Positions 34,918 through 42,626 of a stretch of 47,472 bases of DNA are shown piece by piece (position 1 is the first letter of the stretch; each line of letters starts with the position of its first letter). A program made the position numbers and the translations under genes. Below the pieces are notes generated by a model. The model was not told the DNA's origin. It saw nothing but the letters and a program-made list of their open reading frames with translations, and did no database searches. The DNA comes from an uncultured Oscillospiraceae bacterium (GTDB lineage: Bacteria; Bacillota; Clostridia; Oscillospirales; Ruminococcaceae). Location: assembly GCA_934462925.1 (NCBI GenBank), contig CAKSIT010000019.1, forward strand, positions 1 through 47,472, in the 5' to 3' direction.

Positions 34918-37203
34918 TTACTGTGTGAAGATGTGTATACCGTGCTTTTTAAGCGAATCGTTGATATATGCGTAGTGCATATTCTCCCATTGCTGATAGT
35001 CGTTAAAGCTCTCGAGCTTAACGTCGCCCTTTATCTGCGTTACAACAGCTGCCGTACCAAGCACAGAGCCGTTCCAGATGTAGCCCATGCCCTTGTGCGC
35101 AGCGCGCAGCGCGGCTATTTCGTCCTGCCGCGTGTATTTCGGGCAAATCACCCTGTCAAGCGTGAAGTCGTCGTGCGCGGGCGCAGCCGTGCTTACGCCA
35201 AGGCACTCCTCAAGCGAGGGCGCAATGCCCCCCACGCCAAAGAACCCGCATATCTCCGAAAAATTCATTGAAAGCAGCGTGTTGAAGCACTTTGCAACTA
35301 TATTCACCATAGCCCGCGCAAGCCCGCTCTCGTCGTCCTCGGGTATCTCAAGCATTCCCGAAGCCTTGAACGCGCGCGACAGCACCTCCTCGGGCAGCTT
35401 CTCAACAAGCTCGTCAAGCTTTGCCGCAACCGCGGGGTCGGACACCGAGAACGCGTCCTTTGCGCACGTATCCTCGCTCTCGCGGGATATCTGCTCGATT
35501 ATCGAAGCGCGGTTCATGGCAATGTTCTCAAACGCCTCCGCAGCCTTTGCGAGCGTTCCATCAAGGTACTCGTTCAGCGTATCGTACTCCTGCTTGTAAA
35601 ACTCCCGCATGGTAGCCGACGTTTTAAGCCTGCGCGAATACTCCGCGTAGTCGCGAAGCTCGTAGATATACTGGTCCACAGCCTTTCCCACGAAAAGCGC
35701 GGAGGTCTTTACCTTCATATACGCGCCGCTTACAAGGCTGCGCGCGCGCTCCACCTGCTCCTCCATGTCGGAGAACTCCGCGTTTTCCTTTGCAATGGCA
35801 ACGCGCAGGTCCGCAAGGCACTTTTTAACTATCTCAATAGCGTAGAACGGACCTTTCTCCATGTCTGTCTTTGCAGCCTCGCACGTGGAGATTATCTCGT
35901 CCACTATCTCCTTGCCGCATATCTCCGCGCCCTTTTTCGTAAGGTCGGACATTTTCTGCGCCCACTCGTCAACATACCCCTGCGAGCCGTCCGAGCTTAT
36001 CTTAAGCGCGCGCGGCGAGAACGTCGGGTTCAGCTTCTCGTCGAACTCAAGCTCGGGCAGAGCGCCCGCCTTTGAAGCGAGCAGCATACCGTCGGGCGTT
36101 ACCCTGCTGCCGAAAAGCCCAAGCTGCCGCTGCCCCACGGAGTTTGCGTTAAGCCTGTGGTTAAGCAGCGTAAACACCCTCACCGACAGATACGAAACTA
36201 TTTTGCCCATAGGCACTTCGCGCACGCTTACGCCGTAGGTAAGGTAGCGGAAATCGTGCGATTCGTGGGGCTTTAGCATATTGTAGGACATTATGCGCTC
36301 CGCGTCGTCGTCCTTTGCAAAAACCATTTCCGCGCGCGACATTATCTTCTCCGCAGCCGTGTCCACCGTAAGCGCGTAGCTAGCGAGCGCGGGCAGTATC
36401 TGCACGGAGTTGAACGGCACTTTGTCCGACGTTACCTCGAACGCCGCGGAGTACCTCTGCGAAAACGGCTTTTTGTGGCATTGAAACAGGTCGAGCTCGT
36501 TTTTGGTTATCATGGTGTTGGCGTAGTAATTGCCAAGCTCGCGCTGGTCCTCCTCAAAAAGAGCCGCCGTGTCCGCCGCAAAAAGCGACGCGTCTATCTT
36601 CACGGGGTACGAAGCGTCCTCGAAAAGCGAGCGCAGAATATACGCCATATCAATAAACATTCCCCCGAAGAACACGTCGCCCATGTTGCCCGTTATCACT
36701 ATTTCAAGGGAATCTCCCTTTCCCGCAAACGCCGTTATCGCCTCTCCCATGCGCTTAAGCAGCTGCTTCATGTAGTGGAAAAGCGCAACGCGCCCGCACT
36801 GCCGCTTGGTAAGCCCGTAGGTGGGCGTCGCGGGGGAGTAGTTCTTAAGCCCCGTGTCGAACCACTCGAGCGCGTACTGCGGCAGCCGCGCGGGGCTGTT
36901 AAGGTACTTGTATATCGCTTCCTCGGGGACTATGGGCAGGCACTCCGACGGCTCAAGCGCCGTCCCCTCGTACGAGGCGCTTTCAAGCAGCTTATCCTCG
37001 CCTATAGCAAAAAAGCGCACCACCTTGTCGTCCGTGCCAAAGCGGCGCTGTGTAAGGTGCTTGCAGCGAAGCAGGCAGTCAACGCCGTTTTTGCCTATGC
37101 CGATAACGAAAAGGCGGTTGCTGCCGAACGAGTCCTTATGCCCGCCGTAAAGCTTCTGTATACGCTCGGGACTCAGCCATGCTATTTTTCTTTCTATTTC
37201 CAT
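34918..37203 (-). CDS. Tubulin/FtsZ-like (Tubulin_2-type) protein with degenerate GTP loop
   Basis: 761 residues. RLFVIGIGKNGVDCLLRCK (about 22-40) resembles the first glycine loop of FtsZ/tubulin-like proteins, and EIVITGNMGDVFFGGMFIDMAYILRSLF (described as two parts, 165-192) aligns in position with the GGTGSG T4 loop of the Tubulin_2 family, but the GGTGSG core is replaced by GNMGDVFFGG. GTP binding may therefore be altered or lost. The rest (about 350-761) is largely helical with coiled-coil character. The ATG at 37203 follows GGGGGTG by 5 bp; the open frame upstream is only readthrough of GC-rich sequence. It lies between the nitrilase and transglutaminase genes. The family call is by motif recognition and should be tested by profile search. 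Confidence 0.65.
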   Translation of the reverse strand: MEIERKIAWLSPERIQKLYGGHKDSFGSNRLFVIGIGKNGVDCLLRCKHLTQRRFGTDDKVVRFFAIGEDKLLESASYEGTALEPSECLPIVPEEAIYKYLNSPARLPQYALEWFDTGLKNYSPATPTYGLTKRQCGRVALFHYMKQLLKRMGEAITAFAGKGDSLEIVITGNMGDVFFGGMFIDMAYILRSLFEDASYPVKIDASLFAADTAALFEEDQRELGNYYANTMITKNELDLFQCHKKPFSQRYSAAFEVTSDKVPFNSVQILPALASYALTVDTAAEKIMSRAEMVFAKDDDAERIMSYNMLKPHESHDFRYLTYGVSVREVPMGKIVSYLSVRVFTLLNHRLNANSVGQRQLGLFGSRVTPDGMLLASKAGALPELEFDEKLNPTFSPRALKISSDGSQGYVDEWAQKMSDLTKKGAEICGKEIVDEIISTCEAAKTDMEKGPFYAIEIVKKCLADLRVAIAKENAEFSDMEEQVERARSLVSGAYMKVKTSALFVGKAVDQYIYELRDYAEYSRRLKTSATMREFYKQEYDTLNEYLDGTLAKAAEAFENIAMNRASIIEQISRESEDTCAKDAFSVSDPAVAAKLDELVEKLPEEVLSRAFKASGMLEIPEDDESGLARAMVNIVAKCFNTLLSMNFSEICGFFGVGGIAPSLEECLGVSTAAPAHDDFTLDRVICPKYTRQDEIAALRAAHKGMGYIWNGSVLGTAAVVTQIKGDVKLESFNDYQQWENMHYAYINDSLKKHGIHIFTQ

Positions 37204-37238
37204 GATAACACCCCCGAAATCGCTATATATCAAGCAGC

Positions 37239-38006
37239 TTATTCGTAAAAGCTGCGGTAAAGTTCCTTTCTGCGGTCCGCCGCCACGGGAAAAGCCGCGC
37301 GCGCCGCGTCCGCCGCGCCCACGTCTATATCTGCGAAAACCGCCTGCTGCGAAGCGCCCTGCGCCGCCGCCACGGTTTCTCCAAGCGGCGAGTACACCGC
37401 CGTGCCGCCGTCGTACGCTATGCCCCCGCCCGTACCCGTGCGGTTGCACAGGATAACGAACGACTGCGTTTCAATAGCGCGCGCCCTCGCAAGCGCTTCA
37501 AGCTGGGCGCGGCGTGCGGCGGGCCAGTTCGCCGCGCAGACTATAACGCGGCACTCTCGCGAGAGCCGCTGATAAAGCTCGGGAAAACGCAGGTCGTAGC
37601 ATATCGTAAGCCCCGTGCGCACCCCCGCGATATCCGCGCACACCGCGCGTTCTCCCGCGGAGAAAATCTCCCCGCCTATCGTAAACGGGTGGAGCTTATC
37701 ATACTGCGCTATGACCTCTCCGTGCGCGCAAACGCACATTCTGTTAAAAATCCTGCCGCCCTCCTCCGCGCCGTAGCCAAAGCACACAGCGGGAGCAGCG
37801 CCGCGCGTAAGCTCCTTAAAAAAGCCCACCGTAGAGCCGTTAACAGGTTCGCACAGGGAGCGCTTTGGTGAGAACGCCGTGAGCGAAAGCTCAGGAAATA
37901 CAACAAGCCCGCAGTCGCCCGCCTGCTCGTAAAAACGGCGGCAAAGCGTCATATTCGCCTGTTTGTCCTCCCAGACGGTATCCGCCTGAACAGCGCAGAC
38001 TCTCAC
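37239..38006 (-). CDS. Carbon-nitrogen hydrolase (nitrilase/omega-amidase-like)
   Basis: About 255 residues. The Glu-Lys-Cys triad is visible: VFPELSLT, YDKLHPF and GLTICYDLRFPELY. The short form and the sequence around the Cys resemble omega-amidase / Nit2-like enzymes that hydrolyse small amides. The GTG start at 38006 is chosen because AGGGGG lies 8 bp upstream and the protein then opens with VRVCAVQ, as usual in this family; the in-frame ATG at 38036 touches its only purine-rich sequence. First gene of the operon with the tubulin-like and transglutaminase genes. Confidence 0.85.
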   Translation of the reverse strand: MRVCAVQADTVWEDKQANMTLCRRFYEQAGDCGLVVFPELSLTAFSPKRSLCEPVNGSTVGFFKELTRGAAPAVCFGYGAEEGGRIFNRMCVCAHGEVIAQYDKLHPFTIGGEIFSAGERAVCADIAGVRTGLTICYDLRFPELYQRLSRECRVIVCAANWPAARRAQLEALARARAIETQSFVILCNRTGTGGGIAYDGGTAVYSPLGETVAAAQGASQQAVFADIDVGAADAARAAFPVAADRRKELYRSFYE

Positions 38007-38086
38007 CGAAAGCACCCCCTGTACTCCCTGCCCCATCCTTTACACGGCGCGCTGCAACAAAAACGCGCAGCACGCCTTACATATAT

Positions 38087-38115
38087 ATTATATACCCATT
38101 GCGCAATATTGTCAA
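38087..38115 (-). promoter_or_regulatory. Consensus promoter of the nitrilase operon
   Basis: On the minus strand TTGACA (38110-38115), 17 bp and TATAAT (38087-38092), a perfect match. Confidence 0.85.
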
Positions 38116-38194
38116 CAAGAAAATGTAAAAATCGCATAAAAAACTAACGCCAAACGCAAAAATTTTCTTTATAATAACCAAAAATCACCGCTGC

Positions 38195-38223
38195 TTGACA
38201 TCTGCCGAGAAAAATGCTATAAT
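38195..38223 (+). promoter_or_regulatory. Consensus promoter of the GNAT gene
   Basis: TTGACA (38195-38200), 17 bp and TATAAT (38218-38223), a perfect match. Divergent from the nitrilase promoter 80 bp away. Confidence 0.85.
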
Positions 38224-38246
38224 ATCCGCGAAAAGGAGTGACCATT

Positions 38247-38744
38247 ATGACAGTCAGAGCGTATACCGAATCCGACGTAAAACAAATGGCGAACATATGG
38301 AACGAGGTCGTAAGACAGGGCGAGGCTTTCCCGCAGACCGAGGAGCTTGACGAGCAGTCGGCGCGCGAGTTTTTTTCCGCGCAGAGCCGCTGCGGCGTGT
38401 GCGAGGACGGCGGCGAGCTTGTGGGACTCTATATCCTGCACCCAAACAACGTCGGGCGCTGCGGGCATATCGCTAATGCAAGCTACGCGGTGCGCTCTGA
38501 TATGCGCGGCCGCCGCATAGGCGAGCTGCTTGTGAGCGACTGCATTAAAATGTGCGGCGAGCTTGGCTTCGGCATATTGCAGTTCAACGCGGTAGTCAGC
38601 ACGAACACGCCCGCGCTGCGGCTCTACAAAAAGCTGGGGTTCACGCAGCTCGGCACAATACCGCACGGCTTCAGGCGCAACGACGGCACGTACGCCGACA
38701 TTATCCCGCATTACATTGAGGTCACCTCTAAAAACCTTGTTTGA
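38247..38744 (+). CDS. GNAT-family N-acetyltransferase, C-terminus rewritten by a MITE
   Basis: 165 residues. VRSDMRGRRIGELLVSDCIK is the acetyl-CoA-binding motif A, and NTPALRLYKKLGFTQLGT is the usual C-terminal signature. The acceptor is unknown. The ATG at 38247 follows AAAGGAG by 8 bp; an upstream GTG at 38238 overlaps that site. The last seven residues and the stop come from MITE 2 copy 2, which inserted after the GAG-encoding TTGA. Removing the element and one TTGA restores an ORF ending in PHYIEIIKR, so the ancestral protein was shorter by three residues and differed only at its tail. It is probably still functional. Confidence 0.88.
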   Translation: MTVRAYTESDVKQMANIWNEVVRQGEAFPQTEELDEQSAREFFSAQSRCGVCEDGGELVGLYILHPNNVGRCGHIANASYAVRSDMRGRRIGELLVSDCIKMCGELGFGILQFNAVVSTNTPALRLYKKLGFTQLGTIPHGFRRNDGTYADIIPHYIEVTSKNLV

Positions 38745-38949
38745 GGGAAAATGTGTATAGCACACCGACTGCTTCAGTCAACAAGCGAAATTTCTGATGT
38801 GACGGCGTCCGTGCCGTCACTCGGTTATTTCGCTTCGCAACGTCGTGTTGCGCCTCCTTGTAAGGCATCAAGCCTTACTTCGTCGGCTTTCCTCGCATTC
38901 GGCGCACTCTACCCATTTTCCCTTTTCAAACCGGTTTTTAGATGTTCCC
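38720..38949. mobile_element. MITE family 2, copy 2 (230 bp)
   Basis: Inverted in orientation to copy 1. Ends GGTCACCTCTAAAAACC and GGTTTTTAGATGTTCCC, flanked by a perfect TTGA duplication (38716-38719, 38950-38953). It shares the outer ~60 bp at each end and the GCCTTAC hairpin with copy 1 but has about 80 extra bp in the middle, forming nested palindromes (AAGCGAAAT/ATTTCGCTT around GTGACGGC/GCCGTCAC, then CGCAAC/GTTGCG). The left end overlaps the 3' end of the GNAT gene. Confidence 0.88.
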
Positions 38950-39006
38950 TTGAGATAATCAAGCGCTGAACACGGCGCGAAAATTCCCGCGAAAAATACG
39001 CGTGCA

Positions 39007-39044
39007 AAATCTCCCGCAGGCATTAAACGCCTGCGGGAGATTTT
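39007..39044. terminator. Bidirectional intrinsic terminator
   Basis: AAAATCTCCCGCAGGC and GCCTGCGGGAGATTTT form a perfect 16-bp stem with a 6-nt loop, with T-rich ends on both strands. It ends the leftward hydrolase operon and the rightward GNAT transcript. Confidence 0.88.
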
Positions 39045-39088
39045 ATCTGTTCTGCCAGCATGGCGGGAAGCAGCGCAGCACTCCTTAT

Positions 39089-40039
39089 CTAGCCGACAAA
39101 CAGCCTGAGTTCCCTGCTTATCTCTTCAAACTCGTAATCATGGACATAGTGGGGGCAGTTCAGTTCAATATACCTTGCGTTGTCAGCGCCCGAAATGTAT
39201 TCCTCGGGAATGCTCCTCCATTTTTCCTCGGTAAAGCCCGTTCCGCCCGAGCCGTCGGAGATAAACAGCAGCATAGGCACTTGCGGAACGCCGTTTTCCT
39301 TTACAACCTCCGCGTTGTCCTTTACGGCGCAGGCTTCGTTTATCATTGTTACGGTCGCCGTCCGCCGGTAGAATAAGGCTCTGTATATCTCCTTTTCCCT
39401 GTCGGTCAGCGTTCCATGCTTAACGGCTTCGCTTTCAGCAAGGCTCGGAATCCACCTTGTAACGCCAAGCGCTGCACCGTATTGCCCGAGCTTCAGTAAC
39501 GGCAGGCTGATTTTCATTTCATCGTAATAGTCAGGCACTGCCATATCCAGCCCTACGATTGCCTCGACCTCCTCGGGGTACTTCTGCGCCCAGTACAAAG
39601 CCTCCAGCCCTGACATTGAATGCGGACACAGCACATACGGCGCTTCGGCCCCTGCTTTTTCAAGCGCCGTTCTCGTCTGGCTCAATATCGCGTCTATATC
39701 CCTGCTTTCATCAACAACATCGCTGAACCCGTATCCGAGCTTTTCCACTACCGCGATTTTATACTCGTCGCTCAGCAGCGAATAGAGCGACTTAAAATCC
39801 AGTATCGGCGAGCAAGTCCCTGCGCCCGACATGAACACAAGAGTTTTGTCGCCGCTGCCCTGCGTGTATACGCTCATGTTATGACCGTTTACTTCTACCG
39901 GTTCGCCCAGAGGCGACAGCAGAGCCTTTTCGTCGGCGCTGCATATTTTATGCCGAACGAACGAAACCGCAGCGAACAGCACGATAATCGCGGCAAATAT
40001 CAGGAGCGACTTTAACGCTATATTCAATACTTTTTTCAT
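39089..40039 (-). CDS. Membrane-anchored alpha/beta hydrolase
   Basis: 316 residues. One N-terminal membrane helix (about 8-28) is followed by an alpha/beta-hydrolase fold: the nucleophile elbow reads CPHSMSGLEA (Ser in place of the usual GHSMGG), LVFMSGAGTCSP supplies the oxyanion region, and NCPHYVHDYEFEEI contains the probable catalytic His. Substrate unknown. The ATG at 40039 follows AGG by about 8 bp. It is 33 bp behind the solute-binding lipoprotein gene and probably in the same operon. Confidence 0.82.
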   Translation of the reverse strand: MKKVLNIALKSLLIFAAIIVLFAAVSFVRHKICSADEKALLSPLGEPVEVNGHNMSVYTQGSGDKTLVFMSGAGTCSPILDFKSLYSLLSDEYKIAVVEKLGYGFSDVVDESRDIDAILSQTRTALEKAGAEAPYVLCPHSMSGLEALYWAQKYPEEVEAIVGLDMAVPDYYDEMKISLPLLKLGQYGAALGVTRWIPSLAESEAVKHGTLTDREKEIYRALFYRRTATVTMINEACAVKDNAEVVKENGVPQVPMLLFISDGSGGTGFTEEKWRSIPEEYISGADNARYIELNCPHYVHDYEFEEISRELRLFVG

Positions 40040-40072
40040 GCAATACACCTAACCAAAAACAGCTTACCCAGC

Positions 40073-41488
40073 CTACTCAACCATCGCCGACAAATCCGCC
40101 GCCGCGCGCTCGAACGCGGGGGCTTCCTGCGCGGAAATTTCCTGCCACGACCCTTCCTGCGCGGACAGCGCCGCGAACGCCGCCTGCGCGCTCGGGTCGA
40201 ACGCGGTGTAGTCTATAACCACGCTGAAGCGCTCCGCGTACATGAACTGCTCCATGTACGCATACTCCTCCTCGGTGTAGCCGTTCTTCTTCATTATGCG
40301 GGACTTTTCCGCGTCGGACTGCTCGCCCGCTTCGGTTATGCGGCAGGAATTTATAAAGCAGCACGCGCCCGCAACGTTCTTCGCGCCCTTTGGCACAAGA
40401 TACCCGAACGCGTCCGCAGAATACGCGCCCTCGCCGTTTTCGCTCGGGTACGGCACGTTCCACATATCGTACTCCGCGTAATCGCGGCAGTAGCGCGAAA
40501 ATTCGCCGCTGCCCGCCGCTCTGAACGCCGCAAGCCCTATCGCCGCGGGCATTGCCGAATCGCTGTCGTACCCCGCGCACGCGCTTGTTATAAGCCCCTG
40601 CGAGCGCAGGTTATCGTCAAGCCACTCCATAGCGCGCGCCGCTTCTGGCGAGCCTATGTTGCTTACAAACTTGCCGCTCTCTGCTCTGCTTATAAGCGCC
40701 GTCCCCGTCGAAAGCAAAAAGCCCTGCGCGGGGTCGTCGCCGCATATGCCCACAGCGCCGTCAACCGCCGCGGTAAACGTCCTTACCGCTTCAAGCAGCG
40801 CGTCCCACGTCCACTCGCCCGCGCTCCATTGCTCCGCAGGGTCGGGAATGCCGTACTGCTCAAACAGCGTGCGGTTGTAGTATAGCCGCTCTGTCGCCGC
40901 CTCGTACCGCCACGGGTAGTAAAATCGCTTCGAGCCTATCCCGAACGCGTTTATATACTCCCCAAGCTCTGCCCACTGCGGCGCCGACATATTCATGTAG
41001 GGGGAGATGTCCTCGTACATATTGCGCGACATCTGATATGGGAACGAGTCCTCCCGCACGTCCACAAGGTCGGGCGAGTCGTCCGCCTGAATGCGCGCCG
41101 TAAGCACCTCGTTTATCCTGCCGGCGCTTACTGCCTCGCTTATTATCAGCGCGTCGCCGCCGTTCGGGAAATAGTATTTGCCCGAGGATTTATCCAGATA
41201 ATCCGCCGCGTATGTGCTTAGATAGGCTGCGCGCGCGGCTGCCGTGTCCTCGTCCGCGCCGAGGTCGTAGCTGCCGAGATACCGCAGCACGGGCGTTTCA
41301 AGGCTTACCGCCGCAGGCTCTGCGGGGGCGCTTACGTCCGTTGCTACGGCTTCGTCCGTTGCTTTCACCACGCCGTTTGAAGCGCCGCCGCTCTCGCCGT
41401 CCCTGCCGCTGCACCCGCACAGCGCAATCACCGCGCCCGCAAGTACGCAGCACACGGCCCTCTTTGCCGCGCCGAATACGCTCCTCAT
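40073..41488 (-). CDS. Extracellular solute-binding lipoprotein (ABC type), orphan
   Basis: 471 residues. A lipoprotein signal ends ALCGCS (Cys at about 26). The body resembles family 1 sugar-binding proteins: YADYLDKSSGKYYFPNGGDALIISEAV, SPDLVDVREDSF, RLYYNRTLFEQYGIPDPAEQWSAGEWTWDAL and FGYLVPKGAKN. No permease or ATPase gene lies nearby, so it may serve a remote transporter or a sensor. AGGGGG lies 8 bp before the ATG. A cre-like palindrome lies between promoter and start. Confidence 0.85.
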   Translation of the reverse strand: MRSVFGAAKRAVCCVLAGAVIALCGCSGRDGESGGASNGVVKATDEAVATDVSAPAEPAAVSLETPVLRYLGSYDLGADEDTAAARAAYLSTYAADYLDKSSGKYYFPNGGDALIISEAVSAGRINEVLTARIQADDSPDLVDVREDSFPYQMSRNMYEDISPYMNMSAPQWAELGEYINAFGIGSKRFYYPWRYEAATERLYYNRTLFEQYGIPDPAEQWSAGEWTWDALLEAVRTFTAAVDGAVGICGDDPAQGFLLSTGTALISRAESGKFVSNIGSPEAARAMEWLDDNLRSQGLITSACAGYDSDSAMPAAIGLAAFRAAGSGEFSRYCRDYAEYDMWNVPYPSENGEGAYSADAFGYLVPKGAKNVAGACCFINSCRITEAGEQSDAEKSRIMKKNGYTEEEYAYMEQFMYAERFSVVIDYTAFDPSAQAAFAALSAQEGSWQEISAQEAPAFERAAADLSAMVE

Positions 41489-41523
41489 TGCCCGTCACCC
41501 CCTGTTACGCAGTCCAAAAAGTC

Positions 41524-41537
41524 TGCAAACGTTTACA
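41524..41537. promoter_or_regulatory. cre/LacI-type operator
   Basis: TGCAAACGTTTACA is a near-palindrome centred on CG that differs from the catabolite-responsive-element consensus at one position. It lies just downstream of the predicted transcript start of the solute-binding protein gene, where a LacI-family or CcpA protein would repress. Confidence 0.6.
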
Positions 41538-41550
41538 GCTTTACAGTATA

Positions 41551-41579
41551 ATTGTACCACAAATTTCCCGCTACGTCAA
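41551..41579 (-). promoter_or_regulatory. Promoter of the solute-binding protein gene
   Basis: On the minus strand TTGACG (41574-41579), 17 bp and TACAAT (41551-41556). Confidence 0.75.
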
Positions 41580-41710
41580 TCAGCAATATTTAACCAACGC
41601 CTGTTCTGATTTTTGTAGCATATGCACAATTCCTGCCAAACGGGGGAACGCTTCACTTTATGTAACTTAATTTTGCGTTAGAAAACGGCGCGCCATGCCT
41701 GTCAGGGCGT

Positions 41711-42289
41711 TCAGTCGTTCTTGTCCTCACGCGAACCGTCGCCCTCCCGCAGACTGTCACTCTCCCGCAGACGTTCGCCCTCCCGCAGACGGTTTTCCTC
41801 CTGCATACGCTTATTTTCACGCCTGCACATAATAAGCACGGCAATCCCGAGAACCATTGCTTCAGCGGCGGCAATCAGGCACACAAAAACATCGGACAGC
41901 ACGCCGTCAACAAATATGGGGTGTTCCTCGTCGGGAAAATACATTACGCTGAACATCACGCTGTACACGCACATCATGGTAGCGGTGTATTTCATTGCGC
42001 GCGTTCCCTTAACGTCGAACAGCGCGCCCTTTACCGCGCAGAGGATATAGAAAAGCGCCGCGCATATCGGAACGAAAAGCACAAACGGCGCAAAGGCACT
42101 CTCGCACCATTTAAGCCCGCACTCCATAAGCACCGTGTTCAAAAACGTCAGCCCCGAGTACGTCCCGAGCGCTATCACGCCGTTTCGCAGCCTTACCACC
42201 TTTTGCCGCTCGTCGAATACCGCCTTATCCTGCATGGGTTCGCCCATTATTATCCGCTCGCAGAATTTGTCAAAGCTCTTCATGCTCAT
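41711..42289 (-). CDS. Four-helix membrane protein of unknown function
   Basis: 192 residues. A cytoplasmic N-terminus is followed by four hydrophobic segments at about 38-57, 65-85, 100-118 and 130-153, then a charged tail of LREGERLRESDSLREGDG-type hexapeptide repeats encoded by an 18-bp tandem repeat. I do not recognise a family with certainty; small membrane proteins paired with an XRE regulator are common in Firmicutes. It lies 12 bp after the XRE gene, and GGGAGG precedes the ATG by 7 bp. It may sense a membrane signal for the regulator, which is inference. Confidence 0.7.
   Translation of the reverse strand: MSMKSFDKFCERIIMGEPMQDKAVFDERQKVVRLRNGVIALGTYSGLTFLNTVLMECGLKWCESAFAPFVLFVPICAALFYILCAVKGALFDVKGTRAMKYTATMMCVYSVMFSVMYFPDEEHPIFVDGVLSDVFVCLIAAAEAMVLGIAVLIMCRRENKRMQEENRLREGERLRESDSLREGDGSREDKND
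41726..41815. repeat. 18-bp tandem repeat, 5 units
   Basis: Units containing CTCCCGCAGAC start at 41726 (degenerate), 41744, 41762, 41780 and 41798 (degenerate). They encode the repeated six-residue tail of the membrane protein and keep its frame, so unit number can change without a frameshift. Confidence 0.85.
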
Positions 42290-42301
42290 AATAATACCTC
42301 C

Positions 42302-42496
42302 CTATTCCCAGAACAGCTCGTCAAGCGTTTTGCCCAGCGCCCTGCATATCGCCACGCACAGGTTTATCGTTGGGTTGTAGTCGCCGTTTTCAACCGCGCT
42401 TATCGTCTGCCGCGTAACGCCCACTTTTTTCGCAAGCTGCTCCTGCGACAGGTCGAGCGCCGCGCGCGCCGCCTTGAGCTTCAGATTTTTCGCCAT
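42302..42496 (-). CDS. XRE/Cro-family transcriptional regulator
   Basis: 64 residues, almost only a helix-turn-helix domain: SQEQLAKKVGVTRQTISAVENGDYNPTINLCVAICRALGKTLDELF is a near-textbook Cro/C1 HTH (positions 18-62). The ATG at 42496 follows GAGGTGAGG closely; the longer ORF to 42523 would begin within the promoter region. Likely autoregulatory and co-transcribed with the membrane protein. Confidence 0.9.
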   Translation of the reverse strand: MAKNLKLKAARAALDLSQEQLAKKVGVTRQTISAVENGDYNPTINLCVAICRALGKTLDELFWE

Positions 42497-42513
42497 ATCC
42501 TCACCTCGCTTAT

Positions 42514-42542
42514 AGTGTAACACATTATTTCCGTTTTGTCAA
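42514..42542 (-). promoter_or_regulatory. Promoter of the XRE-membrane protein operon
   Basis: On the minus strand TTGACA (42537-42542), 17 bp and TACACT (42514-42519). The transcript start lies only about 10 bp from the start codon, so the leader is very short. Confidence 0.75.
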
Positions 42543-42560
42543 GTATATTTTACATAATAT

Positions 42561-42597
42561 CAAAAATATAAGGCGCAGAGCATTCACCCTGCGCCTG
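42561..42597 (-). terminator. Terminator of spoVT
   Basis: On the minus strand AGGCGCAG/CTGCGCCT with a 10-nt loop is followed by TATATTTTTG. Confidence 0.8.
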
Positions 42598-42626
42598 TAC
42601 CCATTATCGTGGGGCGTGACGCCCGG

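Noticed and set aside
37204..37449. 82-residue N-terminal extension of the tubulin-like protein
   Set aside because: It is Arg/Gly-rich sequence antisense-like to the nitrilase gene in another frame; the ATG at 37203 has a good GGGGGTG site.
38751..38969. 72-codon ORF in MITE 2 copy 2
   Set aside because: It runs through the palindromes of a non-coding element with no start signal and is not protein-like.
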